From: UBA9160 sp035489755
GTDB lineage: Bacteria > Myxococcota_A > UBA9160
Assembly (NCBI GenBank): GCA_035489755.1
Contig: DATGZK010000099.1
Span: 87,032 to 151,031 of the forward strand
DNA length: 64,000 bases
Direction: 5' to 3'
Shown here: positions 16,027-24,636 of the stretch, piece after piece
Layout: each line of letters starts with the position of its first letter
How positions within the stretch are numbered: position 1 is the stretch's first letter
Notes under the pieces: generated by a model
What the model was told of the DNA's origin: nothing
Seen by the model: only the letters and a program-made list of their open reading frames with translations
The model's database searches: none
Position numbers and translations under genes: made by a program

Positions 16027-17129
16027 ACGGAAAGCACGCGCGCGCGCAGAGGTGCCGGAGCACTTTCCTGGAAGAGCGTGCGGCTCATGTTGAGGAAGAC
16101 TGCGCCGAAAATGCCCCAGACAAAAACCGCGGCGAGAAATGCGGGAAACGGGAGCGGAAGGCCCGCCGCCGCGAGTGAGAGTCCACCCCCGAGAAGACCG
16201 AGGAGGAGCGCGCGCCCCTTGCGTCGAATACCGCCGCGCAGGAGCAGGGAGAGCGAGCCAAGAACGGTCCCGACCGGGAAGACGACGAGGACGAGAGAGA
16301 GATCCGCGACGCCGCCGTGATGCACGTCGCGCACGATGAGGGGACACAGAACATAGTAGGGCCCGAGGAAGAGCAGGCCGTTGCTTGCCACGAGAAACGC
16401 GACCGGGCGCAGCCGCGGCGAGCGCCAGACCGCGCGCAGGCCCTCGCGGATCTCCGAAAGGGCGCGGCGCCGGAAGTGCGGCTTGGGGGATCGCCCCGGC
16501 GCGCTCGGGAGCGCGAGGCGAGAGAGTGGAATGAGACCCAAAACGAGGACGCCGGCCTGCGCGGTGAGGAGAGCCGGACTTCCGAAGCGCTCCGCAAAAC
16601 CCGCCCCCCGCGCTCCCACCGCCTGCGCCACGAACTGTACGAGCGTCGCGGTGGTGACGGCACGCAGCAGCTCTCCCCCCGCGACGTCAGAGAGCAGGGC
16701 GTCGCGTGCGGGACCGACGAACGACTGGAACGAGCCCCAGGCAAGCGCGTAGACAAGGAGCGCTCCCAGGGTGAGGGCACCGGCGCCGACCACCCTCGCC
16801 ATGATCAAGCTCGTCGCCGCAGCGAAGAAATGCACCGCCACGAGCAGGCGCCGGCGATCGAGTCGGTCGGCCGCGGCGCCTCCGGCCAGAAGCAAGGCGA
16901 GCGAGGGCAGATTCAGAAACATCTGTGCCGTACCCACCCAGCGCGGGTCTTCGCGGAGCTCGCCCACAACGAGCCAGGAAAAGAGCACCTGCTGCATGCC
17001 CCAGGAGCCGAACCAGGCTCCGATCGCCGCCATGAATAAGACGTAGAGCGAGCGCGACGGAGCGGACTCGGAAGGGGCGGGCTCAGGGAGCAGAGGCTCG
17101 GGGGCGCCTTCCATGGGAGGCGCGAGCAT
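15864..17129 (-). CDS. MFS transporter
   Basis: Inner-membrane transporter of the major facilitator superfamily, 421 residues, with about 12 hydrophobic segments. It has the loop 2-3 signature as GGAAADRLDRRRLL and the equivalent basic motif near FRRRALSEIREGLRAVWRSPRLR between the two halves, as in the EntS-like drug/siderophore exporter group. Substrate unknown. Starts at ATG 17129 or at ATG 17114, five codons on; the N-terminal 30 residues are Pro/Glu-rich and cytoplasmic. It is divergent from the deacetylase gene and convergent with the small ORF before it. Confidence 0.88.
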   Translation of the reverse strand: MLAPPMEGAPEPLLPEPAPSESAPSRSLYVLFMAAIGAWFGSWGMQQVLFSWLVVGELREDPRWVGTAQMFLNLPSLALLLAGGAAADRLDRRRLLVAVHFFAAATSLIMARVVGAGALTLGALLVYALAWGSFQSFVGPARDALLSDVAGGELLRAVTTATLVQFVAQAVGARGAGFAERFGSPALLTAQAGVLVLGLIPLSRLALPSAPGRSPKPHFRRRALSEIREGLRAVWRSPRLRPVAFLVASNGLLFLGPYYVLCPLIVRDVHHGGVADLSLVLVVFPVGTVLGSLSLLLRGGIRRKGRALLLGLLGGGLSLAAAGLPLPFPAFLAAVFVWGIFGAVFLNMSRTLFQESAPAPLRARVLSVYSVALLGVAPASNLGSGLLADALGPAAGCMVCGLTMVAVIAFAWWRTDVRSMN

Positions 17130-17223
17130 CCCGCATCGGCGCGCCCGCGGCGACCACGAAAGACCGGGGGCACGCGGGTGACGGAGCGCCCGCCTTCGTT
17201 CATGCTAGGCGGGGGAACCCACA

Positions 17224-18000
17224 ATGGCGGCCTTACCGCACGCAATCGCGTGCTTCACATTCGACAACATGGGGGAGGCCGCGGAGCTCGGGGCGGGCGC
17301 GCTCCCTGTCCCGCAGCCTCGCGCGCTCCACCCCTCGCTCTCCCGCGGCTACCCGCGGATTTTCGATCTGCTCGAACGTCATGCGGTGCGCGCGACCTTC
17401 TTCGTCGAGGGCTGGAATGGCCTCCACCACCCGGACGCGGTGGCGGAGATCGTTCGCCGGGGCCACGAGCTCGGCATGCACGGCTTTCTCCATGAGCGCT
17501 GGTCTTCGCTTTCGCCGGGCGAGCAAACGCAGCTCTCCGCGCGCGCGACCGACGCCCTTTCGCAAGCGGCCGGGGTGCGGCCGCGCGGCTTCCGTGCACC
17601 CGGCGGCGCACGTACACCCCAGACCGAAGGGATCCTGCTCGCCCTCGGCTACGCCTACGACGCGAGCTTGGGCAGCGGGATGAGACCCGAGCGTCTTGCT
17701 CAAGGGCTCGCCCAGGTGCCGTTCGTGTGGCCCTGCGTCGACGGATTCCACTACCTGCGCGAGCCGCCGGCAAAGCCTGAAGAGGTGCGGGAGGCCTGGC
17801 TTCGGGCGCTCGCGCGTACGGCTTGCGAGGGCGGCCTCTTTGTCACGGTATGCCACGCCTTTGTGACAGGCCTCGAACCGGCGCGGATCGAGGTGCTGGG
17901 CGATGTGATGGCCGCGGCGGCTGCCGACCCGCGCGTTTCCGTCATGCAAGTCGGCGAGGTGGCGCAGCTCCTGCTCGCGGATTCGGCGGTGGGCGCGTGA
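17224..18000 (+). CDS. polysaccharide deacetylase family protein
   Basis: NodB-homology carbohydrate esterase of 258 residues without a signal peptide, so probably cytoplasmic. The first motif reads FTFDNMGE, where classical enzymes have a TFDDG; the second motif H-x3-H is HGFLH, and RGFRAPGGA provides the later catalytic Arg region. The variant first motif resembles the PuuE/allantoinase-like branch and other non-chitin deacetylases, so the substrate is open. The stop overlaps the GTG start of the LLM flavoenzyme gene (GTGA), indicating a shared function or at least co-expression. Confidence 0.85.
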   Translation: MAALPHAIACFTFDNMGEAAELGAGALPVPQPRALHPSLSRGYPRIFDLLERHAVRATFFVEGWNGLHHPDAVAEIVRRGHELGMHGFLHERWSSLSPGEQTQLSARATDALSQAAGVRPRGFRAPGGARTPQTEGILLALGYAYDASLGSGMRPERLAQGLAQVPFVWPCVDGFHYLREPPAKPEEVREAWLRALARTACEGGLFVTVCHAFVTGLEPARIEVLGDVMAAAAADPRVSVMQVGEVAQLLLADSAVGA

Positions 18001-18986
18001 GGGCCCTTGTGCCGGACGCAGGGGTGCGCTGGGGCCTCACGCTTCCCATCGCGAAGCTCCCGCTTGCCGCGCACGGGCCGCTCCTTCAAGAGGTTCGCGA
18101 CTTCGGTTACACCGACGCCTGGACGAGCGAAACAAGCGGCGCCGACGCCTTTGCGCCCCTCGCTTTCGCGGCGGCTCTGGAGCCTCGCCTGCGCCTTGGC
18201 ACCGCCATCGCGGGGATCTACTCCCGGGGCCCCGCGCTTCTTGCCATGAGTGCCGCGGCGCTTTCCGAAGCGGCACCTGGGCGCTTCGTACTCGGCATTG
18301 GCACCTCAAGTTCGGCCATCGTCGAAGGCTGGAACGCAGCGCGCTTCGAGCGTCCGCTCGCGCGGGTCCGCGACACGCTGCGCTTCTTGCGCCGCGCCCT
18401 CGCCGGCGAGCGGGTCGACGAGGTCTTCGAGACCTTCGCCGTGCGCGGCTTCCGTCTCGAGCGCCCGCCGGAATCCCCGCCGCCCATCTACCTCGCAGCG
18501 CTACGCGAGGGGATGCTGCGCCTTGCGGGCCGGGAGGCCGATGGGGTGATCCTCGGTCTGCTCACGGCGGAGGACGTGGCACGGGTCGTAGCGATCGTCG
18601 ATGAGGAGGGACAAGGCAAGGACGTGGTCGCACGGATCGCGGTCTGTCCCACCCCGGATGCCAGAAAGGCGCGCGAAGCTGCGCGGAGGATGCTCGCAAC
18701 CTATCTACAGACTTCGGTGTATGCTCGGTTTCACGACTGGCTGGGCCGCGGCGAGCTGCTGCGCGCCATGCACGAGGCCGCAGCGGCAGGCGATCGCGAA
18801 GGAGCAAGGCGGGCGCTTCCCGACGCGCTCGTCGACGCTCTATTCGTGCACGGGACAGCCGAGGAATGCCGAGAAAAGCTGGAGCGCTTTGTGGCCGCCG
18901 GCGTGCGAACGCTGGTCGTCCAGCTCTTCGCCCACGGCGGCGATCCGCGCGAAGCGCTGCGGGCGCTTGCGCCGCGCGGGCAATGA
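17997..18986 (+). CDS. LLM-class flavin-dependent oxidoreductase
   Basis: Luciferase-like monooxygenase fold, 329 residues, using FMN or coenzyme F420. Signatures: VRWGLTLPI at the N-terminus, DAWTSETSGADAFAPLAFAA, LRLGTAIAGIYSRGP, GRFVLGIGTSS and later PPPIYLAALREGMLRLAG with GVILG. It closely follows the pattern of actinobacterial F420-dependent enzymes, but the cofactor cannot be told from sequence alone. GTG 17997 overlaps the deacetylase stop and gives the right N-terminus; the longer frame upstream is inside the deacetylase. The substrate is unknown. Confidence 0.88.
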   Translation: MRALVPDAGVRWGLTLPIAKLPLAAHGPLLQEVRDFGYTDAWTSETSGADAFAPLAFAAALEPRLRLGTAIAGIYSRGPALLAMSAAALSEAAPGRFVLGIGTSSSAIVEGWNAARFERPLARVRDTLRFLRRALAGERVDEVFETFAVRGFRLERPPESPPPIYLAALREGMLRLAGREADGVILGLLTAEDVARVVAIVDEEGQGKDVVARIAVCPTPDARKAREAARRMLATYLQTSVYARFHDWLGRGELLRAMHEAAAAGDREGARRALPDALVDALFVHGTAEECREKLERFVAAGVRTLVVQLFAHGGDPREALRALAPRGQ

Positions 18987-19036
18987 GGTCCGGCGCTCGC
19001 CAGTCGCCCGCGCAAGGCGCAGGTAGCGTCCTCCCT

Positions 19037-20503
19037 ATGGAGCTCGACGCTGGGCACTGCTACCGCGCGCTGCGCAGCCGCGACCGCCGCTTCGACGGGC
19101 GCTTTTTCACCGGCGTCACGACGACGGGGATCTACTGCCGGCCGGTCTGCCCGGCTCCGGCACCGAGGCGGGAGAACGTGCGCTTTTTCCCGTGTGCAGC
19201 CGCCGCGGAGGATGCGGGTTTCCGGGCGTGCCTGCGTTGTCGCCCGGAGGCGGCGCCCGGCACCCCGGCCTGGCAAGGCACCTCGGCCGTCGTCTCCCGG
19301 GGCCTGCGGCTGATCCGGGAGGGCGCCCTCGACGCCGGCAGCGTGGGTGAGCTCGCGACGCGTCTCGGGATTGGAGAGCGGCAACTGCGGCGTCTGTTTC
19401 TCAGGCATCTCGGAACCTCTCCGCTCTCCCTCGCGCGGGCGCGCCGGCTCCATTTCGCGCGCGCTCTCCTCGATGAAACGGATCTTCCGATCACCGAGGT
19501 CGCCTTCGCCGCCGGGTTCCAGAGCATTCGGCAGTTCAATCACGCCCTGCGCGCCTGCTTCGCCGAATCGCCCCGTCGCCTGCGCGCGCGCCGCCACTCC
19601 TCGGCGGCTGCGCAACACGACGCGGTCACGCTTCGCCTCGCCTACCGGCCGCCCCTCGACTGGGAGGCTGCGCTCCGCTTCCTCGCCGCGCGCGCGACTT
19701 TCGGCGTCGAGCGAGTCGACGGCGGCGTGTACCAGCGGACCGTGGAACTCCACGGTGCGCCGGGCACGATTGAGGTCGAAAAGGGCGGGGATGGGGCGCA
19801 TCTCGTGCTGCGCGCTCGGCTGGGCGACCCCGCAGGTCTGCTCGAGGCGGTCGACCGCGTGCGGCGGATCTTCGATCTCGCGGCCGACCCGCTTCGCATC
19901 GCGGGGGACCTCGAGCGGAGCGCGGGGCCGCGCCTCTTTTCGGCGCTTCGGGCCGCCCCGGGTCTGCGCGTGCCCGGGGCGTGGGATGGGTTCGAGCTCG
20001 CCGTGCGGGCTGTGCTCGGTCAACAGATCAGCGTCGCCGGGGCGTCCGCTCTGTGCGGACGCCTCGTGCAGGCCTTTGGCAAACCCGTTTCGCTTGGGCG
20101 CGGGCTCACGCACCTTTTTCCCACCCCGGACGCGCTCGCGCAAGCCGACGTCGCAGCGATCGGCCTTCCGAAGGCGCGGGCCCATGCGGTTCGCGCGCTG
20201 GCGCGCGCCGTGGCGGACCACACGCTTTGCCTCGACGCAGCGCGCGGGCTCGACGATGCGATCGCACGGTTGTGTCGTGTCCCGGGAATCGGAGAGTGGA
20301 CCGCGCACTACATCGCGCTGCGCGCCTTCGGCGAGCCCGACGCGTTCCCCGCAAGCGACCTTGGACTGCGCAAGGCGCTCGCCGGTGAAAAGCCCCCGCT
20401 CTCTCCTGCCCAAGTCGCGGGTCTTGCGGAGGCCTGGCGACCCTGGCGCGCCTATGCCGCAATGGCGCTTTGGAACCGTTTGTCTTGCAAGGAGGGTTCG
20501 TGA
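19037..20503 (+). CDS. Ada-type regulator/AlkA DNA-3-methyladenine glycosylase fusion
   Basis: Alkylation-repair protein of 488 residues. The N-terminal Ada zinc domain has Cys34, Cys38, Cys65 and Cys68 (GIYCRPVCP and CLRCRPE), able to take methyl groups from phosphotriesters. An AraC-type helix-turn-helix region follows (about residues 85-190, with ITEVAFAAGFQSIRQFN). The C-terminal half is AlkA: AlkA N-domain, then the HhH-GPD glycosylase with VLGQQISVAGA, VPGIGEWTAHYIALRA and the catalytic Asp in FPASDLGLRKAL (about residue 440). There is no Ada methyltransferase domain. This Ada-HTH-AlkA arrangement is known in many bacteria. ATG 19037 was chosen because the earlier open frame overlaps the LLM gene. 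Confidence 0.93.
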   Translation: MELDAGHCYRALRSRDRRFDGRFFTGVTTTGIYCRPVCPAPAPRRENVRFFPCAAAAEDAGFRACLRCRPEAAPGTPAWQGTSAVVSRGLRLIREGALDAGSVGELATRLGIGERQLRRLFLRHLGTSPLSLARARRLHFARALLDETDLPITEVAFAAGFQSIRQFNHALRACFAESPRRLRARRHSSAAAQHDAVTLRLAYRPPLDWEAALRFLAARATFGVERVDGGVYQRTVELHGAPGTIEVEKGGDGAHLVLRARLGDPAGLLEAVDRVRRIFDLAADPLRIAGDLERSAGPRLFSALRAAPGLRVPGAWDGFELAVRAVLGQQISVAGASALCGRLVQAFGKPVSLGRGLTHLFPTPDALAQADVAAIGLPKARAHAVRALARAVADHTLCLDAARGLDDAIARLCRVPGIGEWTAHYIALRAFGEPDAFPASDLGLRKALAGEKPPLSPAQVAGLAEAWRPWRAYAAMALWNRLSCKEGS

Positions 20504-20506
20504 TGA

Positions 20507-20526
20507 GGGTGGGCACTTTCCCACCT
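20507..20526. terminator. candidate bidirectional terminator hairpin
   Basis: A stem GGTGGG/CCCACC (20508-20513 with 20520-20525, extendable by a G-T pair) lies 4 nt after the Ada/AlkA stop and 30 nt beyond the stop of the convergent CBS gene. There is no long T-run, so the call is weak. Confidence 0.3.
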
Positions 20527-20557
20527 CCCCTCCCCGCTCCGCAGGCTGCGAAGGGAT

Positions 20558-20989
20558 CTAGATCGGGGTCTGGTGGAGATACGCGCGCAGCCCGCGAATT
20601 TCCTGGTCCTGCTCCGCGATCTCATCGTGCAGCAGGTCGCGCATCGAGAGCATCGCCACAAGCTGGCCGGCCTCGAGGACCGGGAGGTGGCGGAAGCCGG
20701 CGCGCTGCATCTTCTCCAAACACTCGCTGCGGGTGTCGTGGGGCTCCGCGGTAGTCACCTCCGTCGTCATCACGTCGGCGACGCAAGTCTGGGACGGATC
20801 CCGCCCCTCCACGATGACCCGCGTCATGAGGTCGCGCTCGGAGAAGATGCCGACAATCCGGCTGTCTTCCACGATCGGGATTGCGCCGACCCGGGCGCGT
20901 GCCATGACCTGCGCGACGTGCATCACAGTCGCCGTCGGGGCAGCTGTGACAAGGCGGTAGGGCCGAATGATGTAGCGGATGGCATGCAT
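20558..20989 (-). CDS. CBS-domain-pair protein
   Basis: Cytoplasmic protein of 143 residues made of two CBS motifs, which usually bind adenine nucleotides and sense energy state. The first repeat includes VAQVMARARVGAIPIVEDSRIVGIFSERDLM, the second VADVMTTEVTTAEPHDTRSECLEKM with RHLPVLEAGQLVAMLSMRDL. No other domain is attached. A GGGAGG site lies just upstream of ATG 20989; the open frame further upstream is not protein-like. Target protein unknown. Confidence 0.85.
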   Translation of the reverse strand: MHAIRYIIRPYRLVTAAPTATVMHVAQVMARARVGAIPIVEDSRIVGIFSERDLMTRVIVEGRDPSQTCVADVMTTEVTTAEPHDTRSECLEKMQRAGFRHLPVLEAGQLVAMLSMRDLLHDEIAEQDQEIRGLRAYLHQTPI

Positions 20990-21159
20990 ACAACACCTCC
21001 CGACCGCCGCGCGGCGGGAAGCCTGCTCCGGGGGATCTGGGTCTCGATGGGTCCGACGAAGCAGGAGGCGGGCAGTCCCCTGCATTAGGCACCCGGCCAG
21101 GCGGCAAGGCAAGGCAATTGTGCGGCTGATGGCACAGTTCCTGCGTGCGACGCGGAGGG

Positions 21160-21891
21160 CTAGGCCCCACGCATCATGCGCAGGTAGGCGCGGGCATCCT
21201 CCCGACCGGGGTCCTTTTCGAGCACCTGCTCCCACTCGCGCATGGCATCGCCTGTGCGGCCGAGACCGTAGTAGGTGACCCCGAGCTGGACGGCCGAGGG
21301 AAAAAAGCCCGGGTTTGCCCGCAGCACCCGTCGGAACTCCTGGGCGGCTTGGTGAGGCAGCCCGCTCTCGCGCAGCGCTACGCCGAGGCGATGACGGATG
21401 TCATGAAAGTCCGGGCAACGATCGAGCGCCTTGCGGTAGGCCTCGATGGCGTCCCGCAGCTCGCCCACCTCTCGGTAGGCGTCGCCAAGCGCGGCCTGTA
21501 GGTTCGCGAGCTTGCCCCGCGTGGTCGGGTCGACAAGCCCCTCGCTCGCCGCAAAGCGCCTTGGCGTCGCAGTCGCCATCTCCTCCGCCAGGGCCCGCGA
21601 GCGTTCGAACTCGCCCCGCTGCTCATAGACCGACACGAGCGCGAGCGCGGCTTCGGCGTAGCCGGGGTTGATGCGGATGGCCCGCTCAAGACTCTTCGCG
21701 GAACTCTCGAGGTCGCCGCGGCGCTCGTGGAGCAGACCCACCATGTAGTGGACGTCGGCGAAGCCCTCGCGCGTCTCGAGCAGCCGCGTCAGGTGGCCGA
21801 GGGCGCCATCGAGGTCGCCGCGGTCGAAGCTTGCGCGGCCGAGCTGGTATTGCTCGCGCTCCTCCGATGTGAGCTCACCCGCGCTCGGCAT
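21160..21891 (-). CDS. tetratricopeptide repeat protein
   Basis: 243 residues, almost entirely TPR units of about 34 residues (for example YQLGRASFDRGDLDGALGHL, YMVGLLHERRGDLESSAKSL, LGDAYREVGELRDAIEAYRKAL, LGVTYYGLGRTGDAMREWEQVL). There is no signal peptide, so a cytoplasmic scaffold is likely. It sits 21 nt after bamD on the same strand, so the two are probably one transcript; whether it takes part in envelope assembly is not shown by sequence. Confidence 0.85.
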   Translation of the reverse strand: MPSAGELTSEEREQYQLGRASFDRGDLDGALGHLTRLLETREGFADVHYMVGLLHERRGDLESSAKSLERAIRINPGYAEAALALVSVYEQRGEFERSRALAEEMATATPRRFAASEGLVDPTTRGKLANLQAALGDAYREVGELRDAIEAYRKALDRCPDFHDIRHRLGVALRESGLPHQAAQEFRRVLRANPGFFPSAVQLGVTYYGLGRTGDAMREWEQVLEKDPGREDARAYLRMMRGA

Positions 21892-21912
21892 GCCTGGGCG
21901 CGAGGCGCAGGC

Positions 21913-22725
21913 TCAGTTCGCCGCGGGGATCAGGTCGGCGGCCTGCTTGGCGACGTCGCTGCCTTGGTAGTTGCGCAGGATAACCTCGAAGATCTTCTGC
22001 GCTTCGTCCTCGAGGTTCATCTTTGTGTAGCAGACACCGAGCTGGTAGAGCGCCTGGGCGTCGAGGCCGAGGCCCGGGTACTTGTTGAGCACGCCGCGGT
22101 AGCGATCGGCGGCGGACTGATATTCCTCGCGCTGAAGGTAGAAGCCGGCGATTCGCATCTCATGCTCGGCGAGGCGCGTGCGCAGCTCTTTCCACAGCTT
22201 CTCCGCCTCCGGAGCCTGGGCGGAGTGGGGATAGCGGGCGAGGAGCTGGTCCAGGAAGCTGAGAGAAAGGCGCGTCGCCGTCTGATCGCGGCTTGCATCC
22301 TTCGACTGCTTGTAGTGGCACATCGCCGCACGGAAAAGCGTGTAGGGAACCTGATCGTGCTGGGGATGGAGGTCCCCGAAGTCGCGGTAGTAGGAGAGCG
22401 CTTCGTCGTACTTGGCGTCGTCGTAGTACGCGTCCGCGATCTTGAGCTCGGCGAGGATCGCGTAGTCGCTGTACGGGTAGTTGTCGATGATCTGCTGGAA
22501 GGACTCGATGGCCTTCGCGTGATCGCTGTTCGGGAAGACCCAGAGCGTCTTCGCCGGTCCCTCCATCTGCGCGAGCCCCTTGCGGTAGAGCTCCTCGGCC
22601 GAGGGAGTCTCGCCGGACACCGACGGCTTTGTCGAAGCGCAGCCGAAGCTGAGCAGGGCGCACAGCGGAAGGCCGGCTGCGAACCCGATCCGGCGGCCAA
22701 GAGCGAGGCGGCTGCTGAGCATCAC
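21913..22725 (-). CDS. bamD: outer membrane assembly lipoprotein BamD
   Basis: Lipoprotein of the BAM complex that inserts beta-barrel proteins into the outer membrane. 270 residues with a signal peptide ending in the lipobox LSFGC (Cys about residue 29). The mature part has TPR-like repeats typical of BamD/YfiO: AIESFQQIIDNYPYSDYAILAELKIADAYY, SLSFLDQLLARYPHSAQAPEAEK and GFYLQREEYQSAADRYRGVLNKYPG. Two adjacent ATGs (22725 and 22722) are possible starts. Family resemblance is strong; a YbgF/CpoB-like relative is less likely because of the lipobox and repeat pattern. Confidence 0.88.
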   Translation of the reverse strand: MMLSSRLALGRRIGFAAGLPLCALLSFGCASTKPSVSGETPSAEELYRKGLAQMEGPAKTLWVFPNSDHAKAIESFQQIIDNYPYSDYAILAELKIADAYYDDAKYDEALSYYRDFGDLHPQHDQVPYTLFRAAMCHYKQSKDASRDQTATRLSLSFLDQLLARYPHSAQAPEAEKLWKELRTRLAEHEMRIAGFYLQREEYQSAADRYRGVLNKYPGLGLDAQALYQLGVCYTKMNLEDEAQKIFEVILRNYQGSDVAKQAADLIPAAN

Positions 22726-22827
22726 GCTGGATCCCCCCCGAAGGATGTTCGGCAGGACGGCAAACTACTAGAGTCCGTCCCTCCATGTCAATTTGCTACG
22801 CTGCCCTTCAATTCTTGGAGGAAATTC

Positions 22828-23001
22828 ATGGTTCACGATCACTTGGCCAGCCACCGCTTGGACCGGCGCCTGCTCAGGCGTCGCAACTGGGTGACTCCGA
22901 AACAGCTGGCCAAGGAGCTCGAGGCCCTCCCCGACGTCTCCGAAAAAATCCGACCGCCCGAAGAGGGGCAGGAGCCGAGCGAGGACATCAAGGCGCCATA
23001 G
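22828..23001 (+). CDS. small hypothetical protein (57 residues)
   Basis: Short frame with an excellent ribosome-binding site (TTGGAGGAAATTC before ATG 22828). The product is basic at the N-terminus (ASHRLDRRLLRRRNWVTPKQ) and acidic at the C-terminus (PPEEGQEPSEDIKAP), without signal peptide or membrane segment. The middle, TPKQLAKELEALPDVSEKI, would be helical. It is divergent from bamD and convergent with the acetyltransferase gene. No family was recognised. The start signal is the main reason to believe it. Confidence 0.55.
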   Translation: MVHDHLASHRLDRRLLRRRNWVTPKQLAKELEALPDVSEKIRPPEEGQEPSEDIKAP

Positions 23002-23068
23002 GGGCTTTTCCCACCCGCCGAAACTCTGTCTGAGCCCCCCGCCGGGACGCGGGCATGCGCCTGCGTCC

Positions 23069-23569
23069 CTAGAGGGCGATCCGGTAGCGCAACTCGACGA
23101 ATTCGATGCCCAAGAACGTTTTGAGGCGTCGTGCCCCATCGAGCTCCCAGCCTGCGGCCTCGTAGATCCGACGGGGACGCTCATTCTGCTCCGCCGTCCA
23201 GAGGGTTGCCTCCCGGTAGCCCTGCGCGCGGAGCGCGTCGAGCGCAGCCCGCAAGAGGAGCTGCCCAACCCCGCGCCCCCAGCTCGAAGGGAGTCCGTAG
23301 AAAGTATCGAGCTCTCCGATTCGCAGAGGGTGCGCATCCGGGTCCGAAGAGCGCCGGATCAGGGCAAAGGCCACAAGTTCGCCCGCATCCTCAGCGACCA
23401 GGGTGACTTCGTGCGGCGCGTCCCGCTCGAAGCGCTCCGCAGGGGAGGGCAGGAGTGCGAGCCGGTCGGGCGGCAGAAAGTGGGCCCACGCGGTGCGGGC
23501 CGCCTCGACGAAGATGCGGCCAATCGCTGCGGCGTCCGCGGGCTGTGCAAGGCGGATCAGGATCTCCAT
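23069..23569 (-). CDS. GNAT family N-acetyltransferase
   Basis: 166 residues. The N-terminus IRLAQPADAAAIGRIFVEA is the usual GNAT start; acetyl-CoA binding motif A is seen as LPSSWGRGVGQLLLRAALDAL, followed by YREATLWTAEQNERPRRIYEAAGWELDG. The substrate cannot be predicted. ATG 23569 gives the family N-terminus; the open frame continues upstream but reads as low-complexity noise. Confidence 0.87.
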   Translation of the reverse strand: MEILIRLAQPADAAAIGRIFVEAARTAWAHFLPPDRLALLPSPAERFERDAPHEVTLVAEDAGELVAFALIRRSSDPDAHPLRIGELDTFYGLPSSWGRGVGQLLLRAALDALRAQGYREATLWTAEQNERPRRIYEAAGWELDGARRLKTFLGIEFVELRYRIAL

Positions 23570-23649
23570 CTCTAACGAGCGTAGCCGGGGGCCTTTTTGG
23601 GGGACGCGGAAAAAGCGAAGCCCCCACGCGGACGACGGCGGTCCGCGCG

Positions 23650-24636
23650 CTAGGGATGGTCCTTTGCGGGCTGCGGCGCAGGAAGGGCCGCGGGAGCGGA
23701 GACGGCCCGGCTCGGCAAGCTTGCCGCCGCGAAATGGAGGAAGACCCAGAGCAGCGTAGCGACGAGCGCCGCCGCAAGAAGCGACGCTGCGATGGCGACG
23801 CGGCGGATGCGACTCTGGCGACGCGCGTAGGCCTTCTCCGCTACGGACCGATCCGCTTCTGCGCCCGCCCGGATCCCCGCGGCCGCCTTCGCATGCTCGG
23901 GGATTCGCACCAGCTGAACGGTCACGTTGTCCGGCCCCCCGTGGTGGTTTGCGAGGTCGACGAGCATCCGCACCGCGTCTTGCGGCCGCGCGTTTGCGAG
24001 CGCACCCACCATCTCGGACTCGGGAACGCAGCCCCAAAGCCCGTCTGTGCAGAGCAAGAAGCAATCACCGGGCCTCGCGGCCACCGGCCGGATCTCGACC
24101 TCTAGGTCCGGCTCGCCTCCGATCGACCGCAAAACTTCGTTGCGGCGCGGATGGACCGCGGCCTCGGCGGGGGTGAGGAAGCCCCGGCGCTGCAGCTCCG
24201 CCACGTACGAGTGGTCGGCCGTGAGCGCCATGAGCTCTCCGTCGCGCAAGACGTAGGCGCGGCTATCGCCCACGTGGGCAACCCAAGCGTCCTCCGCGGC
24301 GGCGAGCAGAAGCGCCACCCCGGTTGTGCCCATGCCCGCGTAGCGCGGCTCGCTGCTCGCGACCTCGAGGATGCGTTTGTTCGCCGCGAGGAAGGCCTTG
24401 CGCAGCGACTGCTCGGGCTCTTCGTGGCTCTCGCCGAGCACCTTCCCGATCGTGTCCACCGCGATGCGGCTCGCGACTTCCCCGCCCTGGTGGCCTCCCA
24501 TGCCGTCCGCCACGACCAGCGCGCGCCAGCCTGCACCGTTGGCGAACTCACCGTACGCGTCCTGGTTGCTCGAACGCACCCGTCCGACGTGGGAGAGCGA
24601 GGCAACCTCCATGACGGTGAGCGCACCCTCGCTCAT
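23650..24636 (-). CDS. PP2C-type Ser/Thr phosphatase with C-terminal membrane anchor, T6SS-linked
   Basis: Metal-dependent phosphatase of 328 residues. Metal-binding and fold motifs: SSNQDAYGEF, VVADGMGGHQGGE, VGDSRAYVLRDGEL, LLCTDGLWGCV and GGPDNVTVQLVRI. A single membrane helix lies at about residues 280-303 (IAASLLAAALVATLLWVFLHF) after a basic stretch, then a short Pro/Ala tail. It resembles PppA, which reverses phosphorylation of FHA proteins that switch on T6SSs. Its start overlaps the stop of the VWA-FHA gene (ATGA), placing it last in the T6SS transcript. No matching kinase is in the window. Confidence 0.9.
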   Translation of the reverse strand: MSEGALTVMEVASLSHVGRVRSSNQDAYGEFANGAGWRALVVADGMGGHQGGEVASRIAVDTIGKVLGESHEEPEQSLRKAFLAANKRILEVASSEPRYAGMGTTGVALLLAAAEDAWVAHVGDSRAYVLRDGELMALTADHSYVAELQRRGFLTPAEAAVHPRRNEVLRSIGGEPDLEVEIRPVAARPGDCFLLCTDGLWGCVPESEMVGALANARPQDAVRMLVDLANHHGGPDNVTVQLVRIPEHAKAAAGIRAGAEADRSVAEKAYARRQSRIRRVAIAASLLAAALVATLLWVFLHFAAASLPSRAVSAPAALPAPQPAKDHP

